A DNA stretch of 64,000 bases, from positions 868,001-932,000 of the forward strand of contig NZ_CP116942.1 of assembly GCF_028532485.1 (NCBI RefSeq). Direction: 5' to 3'. The position numbers were made by a program, and so were the translations under genes. Source of the stretch: Iamia majanohamensis (GTDB lineage Bacteria; Actinomycetota; Acidimicrobiia; Acidimicrobiales; Iamiaceae). The notes under the pieces were generated by a model that saw only the letters and a list, made by a program, of their open reading frames with translations, was not told the DNA's origin and did no database searches. The first letter of the stretch is position 1. The number at the start of each line of letters is the position of its first letter. This document shows, one piece after another, positions 6,507-16,102 of this stretch.

Positions 6507-8069
6507 TCACCCGGTCGCCGGCGCTCCGGCGGGTCGGCGACGGGCGAGGAGGGCGGGGGCGGCCCGGCTGGCGGCAAGAAGGGCCACGGCGAGCAGGAGG
6601 GTGGGCCACTCGCCCCACCGGAGGTAGAGGGTGCGGCCGTCGCGGAGCGGGACGTCGCGGGTCTCGACCCGCCGCTCGCTCACCGCGCTGCGCTGGAACA
6701 CGTCGCCCTCCGGGGACACGAAGGCGCTGAACCCGGTGGGGGCGGCCTGCACCTCCCAGCGGCCGGTCTCGATGGCCCGGAGGCGGCTGGCGTTCACCTG
6801 CTGGGTCTGCACCAGGGTGCCCGGGTAGCTGGAGCCGTTGGTCGGGTTGAGGAGCAGCTCGCCCACCTCGCCCCGGCCGGAGATGGCGTCGCGGCCCCGG
6901 TCGCCGAAGAACACCTCCCAGGAGATGACGATGCCCACCCGCCCGGCCGGGGTGTCGAGGGTGTTGGTCTCGGTGCCGGGCACGGCGTCCTTGGAGGGCA
7001 GGGCGTCGCCGGCGAGGGGGGCGAGCAGGCCCCGCAGGGGCACGTACTCCCCGAACGGCACCCGTCGGACCTTCTCGTAGCGGCCGACCACGGTGCCGTC
7101 GCTGTCGTAGACGATCGACGAGTTGCGGAAGGCGTCGGGCCCGTCGCCCTCCACCGCCCCCACGATGAGGGTGGTGTCGAGCCGGCGGGCCAGCTCGGCC
7201 AGCTCCTCGCCCTCGCGCTCGTCGGCCAGGGGGCCGTCGACGTTGACCACGTTCTCGGGCCAGAGGGTGAGATCGGTGCCGACGGGGACGGCGGCGGACG
7301 CGTCCAGGTGGGCCTCGAAGACCTCGCGGTCGTCGGTCTCGGCGTCGACGGTGCCCTGCTCGCCGCCTCCCTGGACGTAGGCCACGGTGATGCTCTCCCC
7401 GGTCTCCGCGCCCCGGGGGGCGACGGCGGCCAGGCCGGCCACGACCACCACCGCGGCCAGGGCCACCGCGGCGGGCCTCCAGGCCCGCACCGTGGCCGCG
7501 CTGAGGGCGACCCCGAGGGTCACCGTGAGCAGCCCGATGAGCAGGACCCCGCCCAGGCGGGCGGGGCCGGCGAGGGGCCCTGCGACCTGGCCCACGGCCA
7601 GCTCCGACAGCGGGACCCCGCCGAAGGGCCACCGGCCCTTGAGCCCCTCGAAGAGCACCCACGCCCCGGGCAGGCCCACCCAGCGCCAGCGGCTGGAGGG
7701 GAGCAGGGCCACGAAGGCCCCGAGGAAGGCGGAGAAGGCGACGACCTCGATCACGTAGCCGGGCGGGGTGAAGGAGAACATCCACGACGTCGAGGGGGCG
7801 AGGAGCCCGAAGCCCGTGAGCCAGGCCCGTCGGAACCGGGCGCCCGGCCCGGCGCCGTCGAGGGCGCGGTCCAGCAGGGCGATGCCCACCACGGCGAGGG
7901 GCCACCAGCCCCACGGGGGGAGCGAGAGGGCGAGGAGCAGGCCGGCGCCGAGGGCCATGAGGGGGCGCCGGGCCCGCACCGCCAGCGGCGGGCGCGCCGA
8001 GGTGCCCTCGGCGGCCGCGCCGGTGGCGCCCGGGGGGCCGGCGTCGGCCGGGGCGGTGTCCTCGCTCAT
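6507..8069 (-). CDS. lnt: Apolipoprotein N-acyltransferase homologue, 520 aa
   Basis: Lnt transfers an acyl chain to the N-terminal Cys of lipoproteins at the outer face of the inner membrane. About eight hydrophobic helices (residues 35-240) precede a nitrilase-like domain. The catalytic Glu (LWPENVVN) and Lys (YEKVRRVPFGEY) are present. The position of the catalytic Cys (usually ICYE) reads ISWE, with a TCC serine codon, so the usual thioester chemistry cannot occur by the standard route. It may be a divergent subfamily or an inactive relative. ATG 8069 is chosen; the longer frame overlaps the DM13 gene. Confidence 0.75.
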   Translation of the reverse strand: MSEDTAPADAGPPGATGAAAEGTSARPPLAVRARRPLMALGAGLLLALSLPPWGWWPLAVVGIALLDRALDGAGPGARFRRAWLTGFGLLAPSTSWMFSFTPPGYVIEVVAFSAFLGAFVALLPSSRWRWVGLPGAWVLFEGLKGRWPFGGVPLSELAVGQVAGPLAGPARLGGVLLIGLLTVTLGVALSAATVRAWRPAAVALAAVVVVAGLAAVAPRGAETGESITVAYVQGGGEQGTVDAETDDREVFEAHLDASAAVPVGTDLTLWPENVVNVDGPLADEREGEELAELARRLDTTLIVGAVEGDGPDAFRNSSIVYDSDGTVVGRYEKVRRVPFGEYVPLRGLLAPLAGDALPSKDAVPGTETNTLDTPAGRVGIVISWEVFFGDRGRDAISGRGEVGELLLNPTNGSSYPGTLVQTQQVNASRLRAIETGRWEVQAAPTGFSAFVSPEGDVFQRSAVSERRVETRDVPLRDGRTLYLRWGEWPTLLLAVALLAASRAAPALLARRRPAGAPATG

Positions 8070-8125
8070 CGGAGGGGGAGTCTGGCCCACCGCGCCGCTC
8101 GGGCCACACCGGGTGGCCGGGGTGC

Positions 8126-8767
8126 TCAGGCCACGGTGGCGGTGGTGAAGGTGGAGTCGAAGCGCTTGCACCACACCGACACGGCGTCGACGGCGGCGGG
8201 GTCGACGCCCTCGGGCAGCACGTAGTTCTGGCTGCCCCGGTTGCCCTTCAGCCGGCCCAGCTCGATCCGCTCGTCACCCACGTACACGACGGCGAAGAGG
8301 TCGGGCCCGTTGTCCGTGGCGAAGTCGTCCTCGAAGCGCACCACGCCCTGGGTGCCGTCGGTGTAGATGTTCGCCGTCCCCTCGCCCGGGTGGTCCTCGC
8401 CCGTGAAGCCGCCCGTGGCCACCAGGGTAACGGCGGGCTCGGTGGTCGCCGGCGGCGGGGCCGGGGCCCCGGCGTCGGCATCGGCCTCCAGCTCCACCTC
8501 GGGGGCGGGCGGGGCGCTGGTCGACGGACCCGAGCCGTCGGCGACGGGGCCGTCTTCGGGGATGACCGCGCCGGAGTCGAGCTCCAGGGCGCCCTCGTCG
8601 ACGGTGTCGTCGACGACGAGGGTCTGCACGCCGAAGACCCCGAAGGCGAGGACGGCGGCGACTGCGACCCCGGCGACGGCCACCCCTCCCCACAGCCACC
8701 GGCGCCGGTGGCGCGGGGGTGCGGCCTCGGTGCTCGACGTCGGGTCGGGGAGGGGGGCGGGGCTCAC
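8126..8767 (-). CDS. Membrane-anchored DM13-domain protein, 213 aa
   Basis: GTG 8767 has GAGGTGAT upstream. A short basic cytoplasmic tail (RHRRRWLW) precedes one TM helix (about 26-48), then an acidic, Pro/Ala-rich linker and a C-terminal domain (about 113-213). The domain ends VSVWCKRFDSTFTTA, the signature of the DM13 domain, which has a conserved Cys and has been proposed to work in redox or electron transfer at the cell surface. The domain faces outside. It is monocistronic-looking, with 56 bases to lnt. Confidence 0.7.
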   Translation of the reverse strand: MSPAPLPDPTSSTEAAPPRHRRRWLWGGVAVAGVAVAAVLAFGVFGVQTLVVDDTVDEGALELDSGAVIPEDGPVADGSGPSTSAPPAPEVELEADADAGAPAPPPATTEPAVTLVATGGFTGEDHPGEGTANIYTDGTQGVVRFEDDFATDNGPDLFAVVYVGDERIELGRLKGNRGSQNYVLPEGVDPAAVDAVSVWCKRFDSTFTTATVA

Positions 8768-8874
8768 GGGATCACCTCGGTGCGGGGTCTCGGAGCGACG
8801 GTACGGATCGCCCCCGGGGCCGGGAAGCCTCCGGGCCGTCCCGTCACCGGATCGTGAGGTTCCGCGGGAGGGGC

Positions 8875-9243
8875 CTAGTAGCCCATGTGCCTGCGCAGCT
8901 GCTGGCCCACGACCATCGACCGGCCCATGCGCTCGATCCAGGTGGCGAAGGCGGCCTGGGCCTCGGCGGGCGCCAGGCCGTGGAGCTCGCCGGCGAGCGC
9001 GACCATGCCGGCCTCGTCGGTGATGCCCCGGGCCTGGGCCTCGCGGGCGATGTGGCCGTACATCTCGATGCTCATGCCGTCGACCGGCGCCAGCATGGGG
9101 TCGTCCTCGGAGAGCGGTGCGGTCGAGGGGCCGCCCAGCAGGGCCGGGTCGGCGTGGATCGGCCCCATCCCCTCCACCCCCACCACCCCGGGCCGGGCGG
9201 CGCCGGGGTCGGTGCCCTTCTTGGTCTTCGAGAACAGTCCCAT
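8875..9243 (-). CDS. Conserved hypothetical protein, 122 aa
   Basis: ATG 9243 has GGAGGA seven bases upstream. The first 45 residues are Gly/Pro-rich and probably disordered. The rest is helical (MSIEMYGHIAREAQARGI onwards) and resembles a small DUF found in actinobacteria with no known function. There is no signal peptide or TM segment. The long antisense frames here are shadows. Confidence 0.6.
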   Translation of the reverse strand: MGLFSKTKKGTDPGAARPGVVGVEGMGPIHADPALLGGPSTAPLSEDDPMLAPVDGMSIEMYGHIAREAQARGITDEAGMVALAGELHGLAPAEAQAAFATWIERMGRSMVVGQQLRRHMGY

Positions 9244-9362
9244 GGCGGGTCCTCCGTGGTCGGGTGCGGGGCGGGTCGCCCGCGCTCGACCACGGGACCA
9301 CGGCCGGATGTCGTGCACATGAGCGCCCGCCGCGCAGATCGGCGACGCGCCCCCCGGGGGGG

Positions 9363-10763
9363 TCAGGAGCCGTCGAGGGCGGCGAGGACGCGGGCCGCGG
9401 CGGCTTGGGCGCCTCCGACGGAGGCGGGGATGCCGACGCCCCGGAGGTGCATGCCGGCGAGGGCCACGGTGGGGGCGGCGGCGGCCAGGTCGGCCTCGAG
9501 TCGGGCCACCCGGTCGAGGTGGCCCGGGTGGTACTGGGGGAAGGCCCGGGGCCAGCGGCGGACGTCGACCTCGGCTGGCGGCTCGCGCAGGTCGAGCATG
9601 GCGGTGAGGTCGTCGACCACCACGCCGGCCAGGTCGTCGTCGTCGAGCCCGACCGCGCCCTGGTCGTCGTCGCGGCCGACCGCGGCGCGCACCACGACGG
9701 TGCCGTCGCCCCGGTCGGGGGCGAGGTGGGCCCACTTCCCCGAGGCCCACGAGCAGGCGGTGACGGCCCGGCCCTGCGAGCGGGGCACGAGCACCCCGCT
9801 GCCGTCGACCGGCCGGCCCACGGCCTCGGGTCGGAGGGCGACCCGGACGAAGGCCACCGACGTGTGCTCCACCGCGCCGAGCGTCGTGGCCGCCGCCGGG
9901 GCCAGGTCGGCCAGGACCTCGGCCGCGGCCCAGCCCGGCGTGGCCACGACCACGCCGTCGACGTCGAGGCCCGTCCCGTCGGTGAGCTCGGCCCGGGGGC
10001 CGGGGGAGAGCGAGGCCAGGCCGACGCCGAGGCGGACCTCGAGGCGCCCGGTGGCCTCGGCCGCGGCGGCCACCGCGGCCGGGAGCCGGGCCATGCCCCC
10101 GAGGGGCGTGGCGAAGATGGGGGCATCGGGGTCGGCGCCCGCGGCCCGGGCCGCCGCCACCTGGGCCCGGCAGGCCTCGACCAGGCTGGCGTGGGCGGCG
10201 TCGCGCCGGGCCCGGTCCAGCTGCGGGGTCACCGCGGCCAGGCTCTGGCGGGCGGTGGCCCCGGCGTTGATGCCCCCGACGAGGGGGTCGACCAGGTGGG
10301 CCATGACCTCGGGGCCGAGCCGGGGCCCGAGCGCCTCGTCGATGGTGACGTCGTGGTCGGGGAGCGGGGTGGCCGGCGCGGTGAGGTCGCGCCGCAGCCG
10401 GTCCAGGCCGTCGGCGGTGACCAGGCCGGTGGCGGCCAGGGCCTCGACGTCGATGGGCACGCCCATGACCTGCGGGGGCAGGAGGTGCAGGGCGTCGCCC
10501 TGCCAGACCAGCGCCCGACGCTGCGCCGGGTGCACCAGGTCGTCGCCCAGGCCGACCCGGCGGGCCAGGTCGAGCGCCGCGGGGGTGCGGACGAGGAAGG
10601 CGTCGGCGCCCTCGTCGACGGCCCGCCCGGCGAAGGTCGACGTGCGGACCATGCCGCCCAGGCGGTCGTCGGGCTCGACCAGGACGACCTCGGCCCCCGC
10701 CTCGACCAGGTGGAGCGCGGCGGCCAGGCCGCTGATCCCCCCACCGGCGACGAGGACGGCCAC
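9363..10763 (-). CDS. hemY: Protoporphyrinogen/coproporphyrinogen III oxidase, 466 aa
   Basis: The N-terminus VAVLVAGGGISGLAAALHL is the FAD-binding Rossmann motif, followed by VEPDDRLGGMV. The C-terminus ALAGMHLRGVGIPASV is the typical second FAD contact of the HemY/CgoX flavoproteins, which oxidise (copro)porphyrinogen to porphyrin using oxygen. GTG 10763 has GAGG upstream and lies eight bases past the hemH stop. With hemE and hemH on the same strand, the gene belongs to a heme operon hemE-hemH-hemY. In actinobacteria the coproporphyrin branch is usual, but chdC (hemQ) is not in this window. Confidence 0.85.
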   Translation of the reverse strand: MAVLVAGGGISGLAAALHLVEAGAEVVLVEPDDRLGGMVRTSTFAGRAVDEGADAFLVRTPAALDLARRVGLGDDLVHPAQRRALVWQGDALHLLPPQVMGVPIDVEALAATGLVTADGLDRLRRDLTAPATPLPDHDVTIDEALGPRLGPEVMAHLVDPLVGGINAGATARQSLAAVTPQLDRARRDAAHASLVEACRAQVAAARAAGADPDAPIFATPLGGMARLPAAVAAAAEATGRLEVRLGVGLASLSPGPRAELTDGTGLDVDGVVVATPGWAAAEVLADLAPAAATTLGAVEHTSVAFVRVALRPEAVGRPVDGSGVLVPRSQGRAVTACSWASGKWAHLAPDRGDGTVVVRAAVGRDDDQGAVGLDDDDLAGVVVDDLTAMLDLREPPAEVDVRRWPRAFPQYHPGHLDRVARLEADLAAAAPTVALAGMHLRGVGIPASVGGAQAAAARVLAALDGS

Positions 10764-10771
10764 GCTGCGCC

Positions 10772-11701
10772 TCAGGGACCGAAGGCGGCGTCGGCGGTGG
10801 CCACCACCCGGTCGGCGAGGGCGCCCATGACCGCGGGGTCGGCGTCGACGGTGCGGGTGCGGGCGAAGGCCAGGCCCACCTCGTCGGCCACGCCCCTGGC
10901 CTCGATGTCGAGGTCGTAGCCGACCTCGAGGTGGTCGGTGACGAAGCCCTGCGGGCACACCAGGACGCCGTCGGCCCGGCCCGTGTCGGCCAGGTCGCGA
11001 AGCACCTGGAGGATGTCCGGGCCCCGCCACGGCTCGGGGGTCCGGCCCGCGCTCTGCCAAGCCAGGCCCCAGCCGGCCCAGGGGGCGAGGCCGGCCCGAC
11101 GGGCCACGGCCCGGGCGCTGTCGGCCAGGAGGCGGGGGTAGGGGTCCTCGACCAGCACCCGCTCGGGGAGGCTGTGGGCGGTGAACAGGACCTTGGTGGC
11201 CTCGGGCAGGTCGGCCAGGGCGTCGGTGACGGCGGTGGCGGTGAAGTCGAGCCAGGCCGGCTCGTCGGCCCAGGACTCGATGCCCGCGTGGCGTCCGCCG
11301 TGGCCGGCCACGGCCTCGGCCAGGCGGCCCTGGTAGACGCCGACGCTGAAGCCGGAGAAGTGGGGGGCGAGGACCAGGCCCACGACGTCGCCGACGCCCT
11401 GCTCGGCGAGGGCGGCGGCCCCGTCCTCGACGAAGGGGGCGGCGTGCTTCTGGCCCAGGGCCACTGCGAACCGCCCCGGCGCCCGCTCCTCCAGGGCGGC
11501 GGCGATGGCGGCCACCTGGTCGGCGGTGCGGCGGGCGAGCGAGGAGGTGCCCCCCAGGGCCTGGTAGCGACGGGTGAGGTCGGCCAGCTGCTCGGGCTCG
11601 GGCGGCCGTCCCCGGCGGATGTGGGTGTAGTAGCCCTCGATGTCCTCGGGGCGGGCGGGGGTGCCGTAGGCCATCACCACCACGCCCACGGCCGGGGTCA
11701 C
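10772..11701 (-). CDS. hemH: Ferrochelatase (coproporphyrin type likely), 309 aa
   Basis: The product contains VVMAYGTP near the start, GQKHAAPFVED, and FTAHSLPERV with the conserved His that helps place iron, then CPQGFVTDHLEVGYDLDIEA near the end. These are the ferrochelatase landmarks. The enzyme inserts ferrous iron into the porphyrin ring in the cytoplasm. GTG 11701 overlaps the hemE TGA (GTGA), so the two are translationally coupled. In Gram-positive bacteria such enzymes often act on coproporphyrin III. Confidence 0.87.
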   Translation of the reverse strand: MTPAVGVVVMAYGTPARPEDIEGYYTHIRRGRPPEPEQLADLTRRYQALGGTSSLARRTADQVAAIAAALEERAPGRFAVALGQKHAAPFVEDGAAALAEQGVGDVVGLVLAPHFSGFSVGVYQGRLAEAVAGHGGRHAGIESWADEPAWLDFTATAVTDALADLPEATKVLFTAHSLPERVLVEDPYPRLLADSARAVARRAGLAPWAGWGLAWQSAGRTPEPWRGPDILQVLRDLADTGRADGVLVCPQGFVTDHLEVGYDLDIEARGVADEVGLAFARTRTVDADPAVMGALADRVVATADAAFGP

Positions 11702-12774
11702 GACGGCGCCTCCGCGCCGAGGAGCGAGGGCTGGGCGTCGGCCCGGCCCTCGTCGTGGACCAGCTCGACGAGGCGCTCCAGCACCTCGGGGTCGGTCTCG
11801 GGGAGCACGCCGTGGCCCAGGTTGAAGATGTGGCCGGGGTGGCCGTCGTTGCGCCGCAGGACGTCGCGGGCCCCCTCGGCGGTGGGCTCCCACCCGGCGA
11901 CGACGAGGGCGGGGTCGAGGTTGCCCTGCAGCACCGTGTCGGGGGCCAGGCGGGCCCGGGCCGCGTCGAGCGGCACCCGCCAGTCGACGCCGACCACGTC
12001 GGCCCCGGCCTGCTGCATGAGCGGGAGGAGCTCGCCGGTGGCCACCCCGAAGTGGACCCGGGGCACGCCCAGGTCGGCCACCCCCTCGAGGACCTTGGTG
12101 CTGGCGGGCAGGGCGAAGCGCTCGTAGTCCGACGGGGTGAGGGCGCCGGCCCAGGAGTCGAACAGCTGGACGGCCGAGGCGCCCGCCCCCACCTGGGCCC
12201 GCAGGCTGGCCAGGGCCTGGTCGGCCAGGCGGTCGACCAGCGCCTCCCACAGGCCGGGGTCGGTGTGCATCAGGGCCTTGGTCTTGGTCCAGGTGCGGGT
12301 CGGGGCGCCCTCGACCAGGTAGCTGGCCACGGTGAACGGGGCGCCGGCGAAGCCGACCAGCGGCACCTCGTCGAGCTCGTGGACGAGGTTGCCCACCGTC
12401 TCGAGGACGTAGGGCAGGTCGACCTCGGGCTCGAGGGGGCGGAGGCGCTCCAGGTCGGCGGCCGAGGCGAAGGGGCGCTCGACCACCGGGCCCACGCCGG
12501 GGGTGATGTCGACGCCGAAGCCGATGGCGGCGACGGGGGTGACGATGTCGGAGTAGAGGACGGCGGCGTCGACGCCGTAGCGGCGCACGGGCTGGAGGGT
12601 GATCTCGGTGGCCAGGTCCGGGATGCGGATGGCGTCGAGGATGCTGCCCTCGCCCCGCACCTCCCGGTACTCCGGGAGGGACCGCCCGGCCTGGCGCATG
12701 AACCACACCGGCACCGTCGGGCCGGGCTCGGCCCGACAGGCGCGGAGGAACGGGGCGTCGGCGGGGACGGGCAC
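11698..12774 (-). CDS. hemE: Uroporphyrinogen decarboxylase, 358 aa
   Basis: VPVWFMRQAGRSLPEYR is the conserved N-terminal signature of HemE. Asp in LYSDIVTP, the DSWAG segment, and HFGVATGELL and GHIFNLGHGV near the C-terminus follow. It decarboxylates uroporphyrinogen III to coproporphyrinogen III. The start is GTG 12774, since no closer start precedes the conserved core; no clear ribosome-binding site is seen, so a leaderless mRNA is possible. It is the first gene of the leftward heme operon and divergent from the HelD gene. Confidence 0.87.
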   Translation of the reverse strand: MPVPADAPFLRACRAEPGPTVPVWFMRQAGRSLPEYREVRGEGSILDAIRIPDLATEITLQPVRRYGVDAAVLYSDIVTPVAAIGFGVDITPGVGPVVERPFASAADLERLRPLEPEVDLPYVLETVGNLVHELDEVPLVGFAGAPFTVASYLVEGAPTRTWTKTKALMHTDPGLWEALVDRLADQALASLRAQVGAGASAVQLFDSWAGALTPSDYERFALPASTKVLEGVADLGVPRVHFGVATGELLPLMQQAGADVVGVDWRVPLDAARARLAPDTVLQGNLDPALVVAGWEPTAEGARDVLRRNDGHPGHIFNLGHGVLPETDPEVLERLVELVHDEGRADAQPSLLGAEAPS

Positions 12775-12898
12775 GGCGGCGAGGGTACCGGCGGGCCCCG
12801 GCCCCCACCCGATCGCACGGCCGACGGGGTCCGGGTCGCCGCCGAGCCGGTCCCGCCGTGCAGCCACTACGCTCTCATGCCCACCTGCGCCAACCCGC

Positions 12899-15163
12899 GT
12901 GGGACTGCGACGGACCTGGGGGACCACCCTGCACCCCGAGCTCGAGGCCGAACAGGCCTACATCGACTTCGCCTACGAGTGCCTGGCCGCGGCCCGGGAC
13001 CGGGCGAGCAGCCTCCGCACCATGGTGGAGGTGGGCCGCGGCGGCACCGAGCAGGCCCGGTTCGAGCGCGAGGTGATCTTCGACTCCATCGCCCAGCGCC
13101 TGGGCCAGCTGGAGCTGGGCGACGCCACCCTCTGCTTCGGCCGCATCGACACCGAGCCCGAGGCGGCGGCCCCGGCGCCGGGCGGGGTGGTGAACGGCCA
13201 CGGCCCGCCCGTGACCAACGGCCACGGCCCGGCCGCCGCGACCGACGCCGCCCGGGCCGACGGGGCCCTGCCCGCCGGTCCGCCCCCGGCGCCGCCCGGT
13301 CCCGCCGGCGGCGCGGGCGACACCTTCTACATCGGCCGGGTCGCGGTGTCCGACGCCAACCAGGAGGTCGTGGTCGTCGACTGGCGGGCGCCGGTGGCCG
13401 AGCCCTTCTACCGGGCCACCGGCCGGTCCCCCATGGGCCTGGCCCGCCGCCGCCACTTCGCCACCCGGGGCCGGCGGCTGCTCGGCATCGAGGACGAGCT
13501 GTTCGGCGAGCGGGCCCTCGGCCTCGGCCGCGACGACGGCATCTCCGGCCACGGCGCCCTCATCGCCGCCCTGGAGACGGCCCGCTCCGGGCGCCTGGGC
13601 GACATCGTGGCCACCATCCAGGGCGAGCAGGACGAGATCATCCGGGCGCCCATGCCCGGGGTGCTGGTGGTCCAGGGCGGGCCGGGCACCGGCAAGACCG
13701 TCGTCGCCCTCCACCGGGCCGCCTACCTCCTCTACACCCATCGGTTCCCGCTCGAGGACCAGGGCGTGCTCGTCATCGGGCCCAACCGCCTCTTCCTCGG
13801 CTACATCGAGCAGGTCCTGCCCTCGCTCGGCGAGGCCGGGGTGCAGCTGGCGGTGCTCGCCGACCTGGTCGACACCGTGGCCGTCCGGGGTCGCGACGAC
13901 CCCCTCCCGGCGCGGGTCAAGGGCGATGCCCGCATGGTGAAGGTGCTGGCCAAGGCGGTCCGCGACCGCAAGCGCCCGCTGCGGCGCGACCTGGTGGTGG
14001 GCTACGGCCTCACCCACCTCCGCCTCACCGTGGCCCAGTCCGAGCGCATCGTGGCCGACGCCCGGCGCCGGGCCCGGCACCACAACGGGGGACGCCGCTT
14101 CGTCGAGCAGGGGGTGTGGGAGGCGCTGGCCGACAGCGCCCGCACCCCCGTCGACCCGGGTGAGGTGCGCAGCCGCCTGCGCCACACCCCGGAGGTCCGC
14201 GAGGCGCTCGAGCGCATGTGGCCGGTGCTCACCCCGGCCCAGCTGCTCCACGACCTCTACGGGTCCCACGCCCTGCTCGAGCTGGCGGGGCGCCGGCACC
14301 TGAGCGACGAGGAGGTCGCCTCGCTCGTGCGGCCCCGGTCGGAGTCGGTCGAGGCCGTCACCTGGACCGTCGACGACGTCCCGGTGCTCGACGAGGCCCG
14401 GGCCCTGCTCGGGGCCACCCCGAGGGGCCGCCGCAACGGCGACACCGACGACCTCCGCACCTACGGCCACATCATCGTGGACGAGGCCCAGGACCTCTCG
14501 CCCATGCAGCTGCGGATGCTCACCCGCCGCTCGCTCAACGGGTCCATGACGGTGGTGGGCGACATCGCCCAGTCGACCGGGGCCTGGGCCCACGCCTCGT
14601 GGGACGAGGTCCTCGACCTGCTCCCCGAGCGTCGGCCGCCCCGGCGGGCCGAGCTCACCGTCGGCTACCGCATCCCGGGTCCGAACATGGCCCTGGCCGC
14701 CCGGGTGCTGGCCGAGGCCGCGCCGGAGATCTCGCCGCCGCAGTCGGTGCGGGAGGACGGACGGGACCCGCACGTCGTGCAGGTGGCCGAGGCCGACCTG
14801 GCCGCCCAGGTGGCGGCCACCACGATCACCGAGCTGGCCGAGGCCGGCACCGGCAACCTGGGGGTGATCTGCCCGGGCTCGCTCACCGACCGGGTGAGCG
14901 AGGCCCTGACCCGGGCCGGGGTCGACCACGGCGTGGCCCTCACCCAGGGCCTCTCCCAGCAGGTGACGGTGGTGCCGGTGAACATGGTGAAGGGCCTCGA
15001 GCTCGACGCCACCGTGGTGGTGGAGCCCGCCCTGGTGGTGGAGGAGGAGCCCCAGGGCATGCGGTCGCTCTACGTCGCCCTCACCCGGGCCACCAAGCTG
15101 CTGAGCGTCGTCCACGCCCTGCCCCTCCCGGCGGCCATGGCCCCCGAGGGTGCGACGGCCTGA
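12899..15163 (+). CDS. HelD-like UvrD-family helicase, 754 aa
   Basis: The N-terminal 60 residues form a charged helical pair as in HelD, which removes and recycles stalled RNA polymerase. Walker A is GGPGTGKTVVALHRAAYL (about 260), Walker B is HIIVDEAQDLSPMQLRML, followed by VGDIAQSTGAW, and a C-terminal motif region with MVKGLELDATVVVEP and YVALTRATK. An unusual Gly/Ala/Pro-rich insert (about 85-140) separates the N-terminal arm from the first strand. GTG 12899 is the only plausible in-frame start before the conserved part; its ribosome site is weak. A general UvrD/Rep DNA helicase is less likely. Confidence 0.72.
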   Translation: MGLRRTWGTTLHPELEAEQAYIDFAYECLAAARDRASSLRTMVEVGRGGTEQARFEREVIFDSIAQRLGQLELGDATLCFGRIDTEPEAAAPAPGGVVNGHGPPVTNGHGPAAATDAARADGALPAGPPPAPPGPAGGAGDTFYIGRVAVSDANQEVVVVDWRAPVAEPFYRATGRSPMGLARRRHFATRGRRLLGIEDELFGERALGLGRDDGISGHGALIAALETARSGRLGDIVATIQGEQDEIIRAPMPGVLVVQGGPGTGKTVVALHRAAYLLYTHRFPLEDQGVLVIGPNRLFLGYIEQVLPSLGEAGVQLAVLADLVDTVAVRGRDDPLPARVKGDARMVKVLAKAVRDRKRPLRRDLVVGYGLTHLRLTVAQSERIVADARRRARHHNGGRRFVEQGVWEALADSARTPVDPGEVRSRLRHTPEVREALERMWPVLTPAQLLHDLYGSHALLELAGRRHLSDEEVASLVRPRSESVEAVTWTVDDVPVLDEARALLGATPRGRRNGDTDDLRTYGHIIVDEAQDLSPMQLRMLTRRSLNGSMTVVGDIAQSTGAWAHASWDEVLDLLPERRPPRRAELTVGYRIPGPNMALAARVLAEAAPEISPPQSVREDGRDPHVVQVAEADLAAQVAATTITELAEAGTGNLGVICPGSLTDRVSEALTRAGVDHGVALTQGLSQQVTVVPVNMVKGLELDATVVVEPALVVEEEPQGMRSLYVALTRATKLLSVVHALPLPAAMAPEGATA

Positions 15164-15295
15164 GCGGCCACCGGGGACGGCCCCCCGGGTGGTGGTCCCC
15201 CTCCCCGGGACGGCCCGTCGACGGCGAGGACGGTGCCATGCTGTCGCCCGGCCCCGTCCGGGCCGTCCCGACCGTCCCGCCCGCGAGGACCTGCC

Positions 15296-16063
15296 ATGAC
15301 CAACCCGCCCCCACCGCCGCCGCCGGGATCCGGAGATCCCACCCAGGCCATCCCCACGGGTGGCTACCCCCCGGCGGGCGGCTACCAGGCACCCCCGGGG
15401 GCCACGCCGCCGCCCACGGGTGGCTACCCGCCGGCGGGCGGCTACCAACAGCCCCCCGGCGGCTACGGACCCCCCACCGGTGGCTACGGCGGTCCTCCCG
15501 GCGCCCCCCAGGGCGGCGGCAAGGGCGGCATGTCCACCGGCGCCATCATCGCCATCGCCGCCATCGTGGTGGTGGCGGTGATCGCGGCCGGGGTCGGCAT
15601 CGTGCTCGTGACCCGGGGCGGCGACGACGACTCGGCCAGCGACCGCACCACCACCGAGGCGACCACCACCGAGGACGACGGCACCACGACGACCGAGGAC
15701 GACGACACGTCCACGACCGAGGACGACGACGACGGCACCACGACCACCGAGGACGACGGGCCCACCCCCTCGGGCGACGAGCCCACGGTCGACGGGTCGT
15801 CGATCTCGGGCGGCACCGTCGACGCCTCCGGTCCCGTGCAGCACGACATCTCCGTGCCCGAGGGCGTGACCGCCCAGATCACCGTCACCCCGGACTCGCC
15901 GGACTTCGACGTGGTCCTCGAGGGCGACGGCACCACGATCGACGACGGCTTCGCCGGCGACCCCGAGGTGGCCACCGTCGAGGGGCCCCGCAGCTTCACC
16001 GTGGAGGTCTCCGGCTTCCTCGACGCCACCGGCGGCTACACCATCGAGATCGAGGAGGCGTGA
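15296..16063 (+). CDS. One-TM protein with Gly/Tyr/Pro repeats, Thr/Asp stalk and beta domain, 255 aa
   Basis: ATG 15296 has GAGGA upstream. Residues 1-80 are a cytoplasmic tail with repeats of GGYPPAGGYQ type. One TM helix follows (about 82-107). Then comes a Thr/Asp/Glu-rich low-complexity stalk and a C-terminal domain (about 170-255) resembling a pre-peptidase (PPC-like) beta sandwich. It is therefore a surface protein with an external beta domain. A paralogue of the same layout lies directly downstream. Confidence 0.6.
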   Translation: MTNPPPPPPPGSGDPTQAIPTGGYPPAGGYQAPPGATPPPTGGYPPAGGYQQPPGGYGPPTGGYGGPPGAPQGGGKGGMSTGAIIAIAAIVVVAVIAAGVGIVLVTRGGDDDSASDRTTTEATTTEDDGTTTTEDDDTSTTEDDDDGTTTTEDDGPTPSGDEPTVDGSSISGGTVDASGPVQHDISVPEGVTAQITVTPDSPDFDVVLEGDGTTIDDGFAGDPEVATVEGPRSFTVEVSGFLDATGGYTIEIEEA

Positions 16064-16102
16064 CCGGTGCGGCCGACCGCCGCGCCGTGAGCGTCCGGGC
16101 CC

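Noticed and set aside
5821-8109. 762-aa minus-strand frame and 599-aa plus-strand frame over lnt
   Set aside because: Both are Arg/Pro/Gly-rich shadow frames of the lnt gene and have no family features.
12875-15844. 989-aa minus-strand frame opposite the HelD gene
   Set aside because: It mirrors the codon bias of the plus-strand helicase, has low complexity and no domains.
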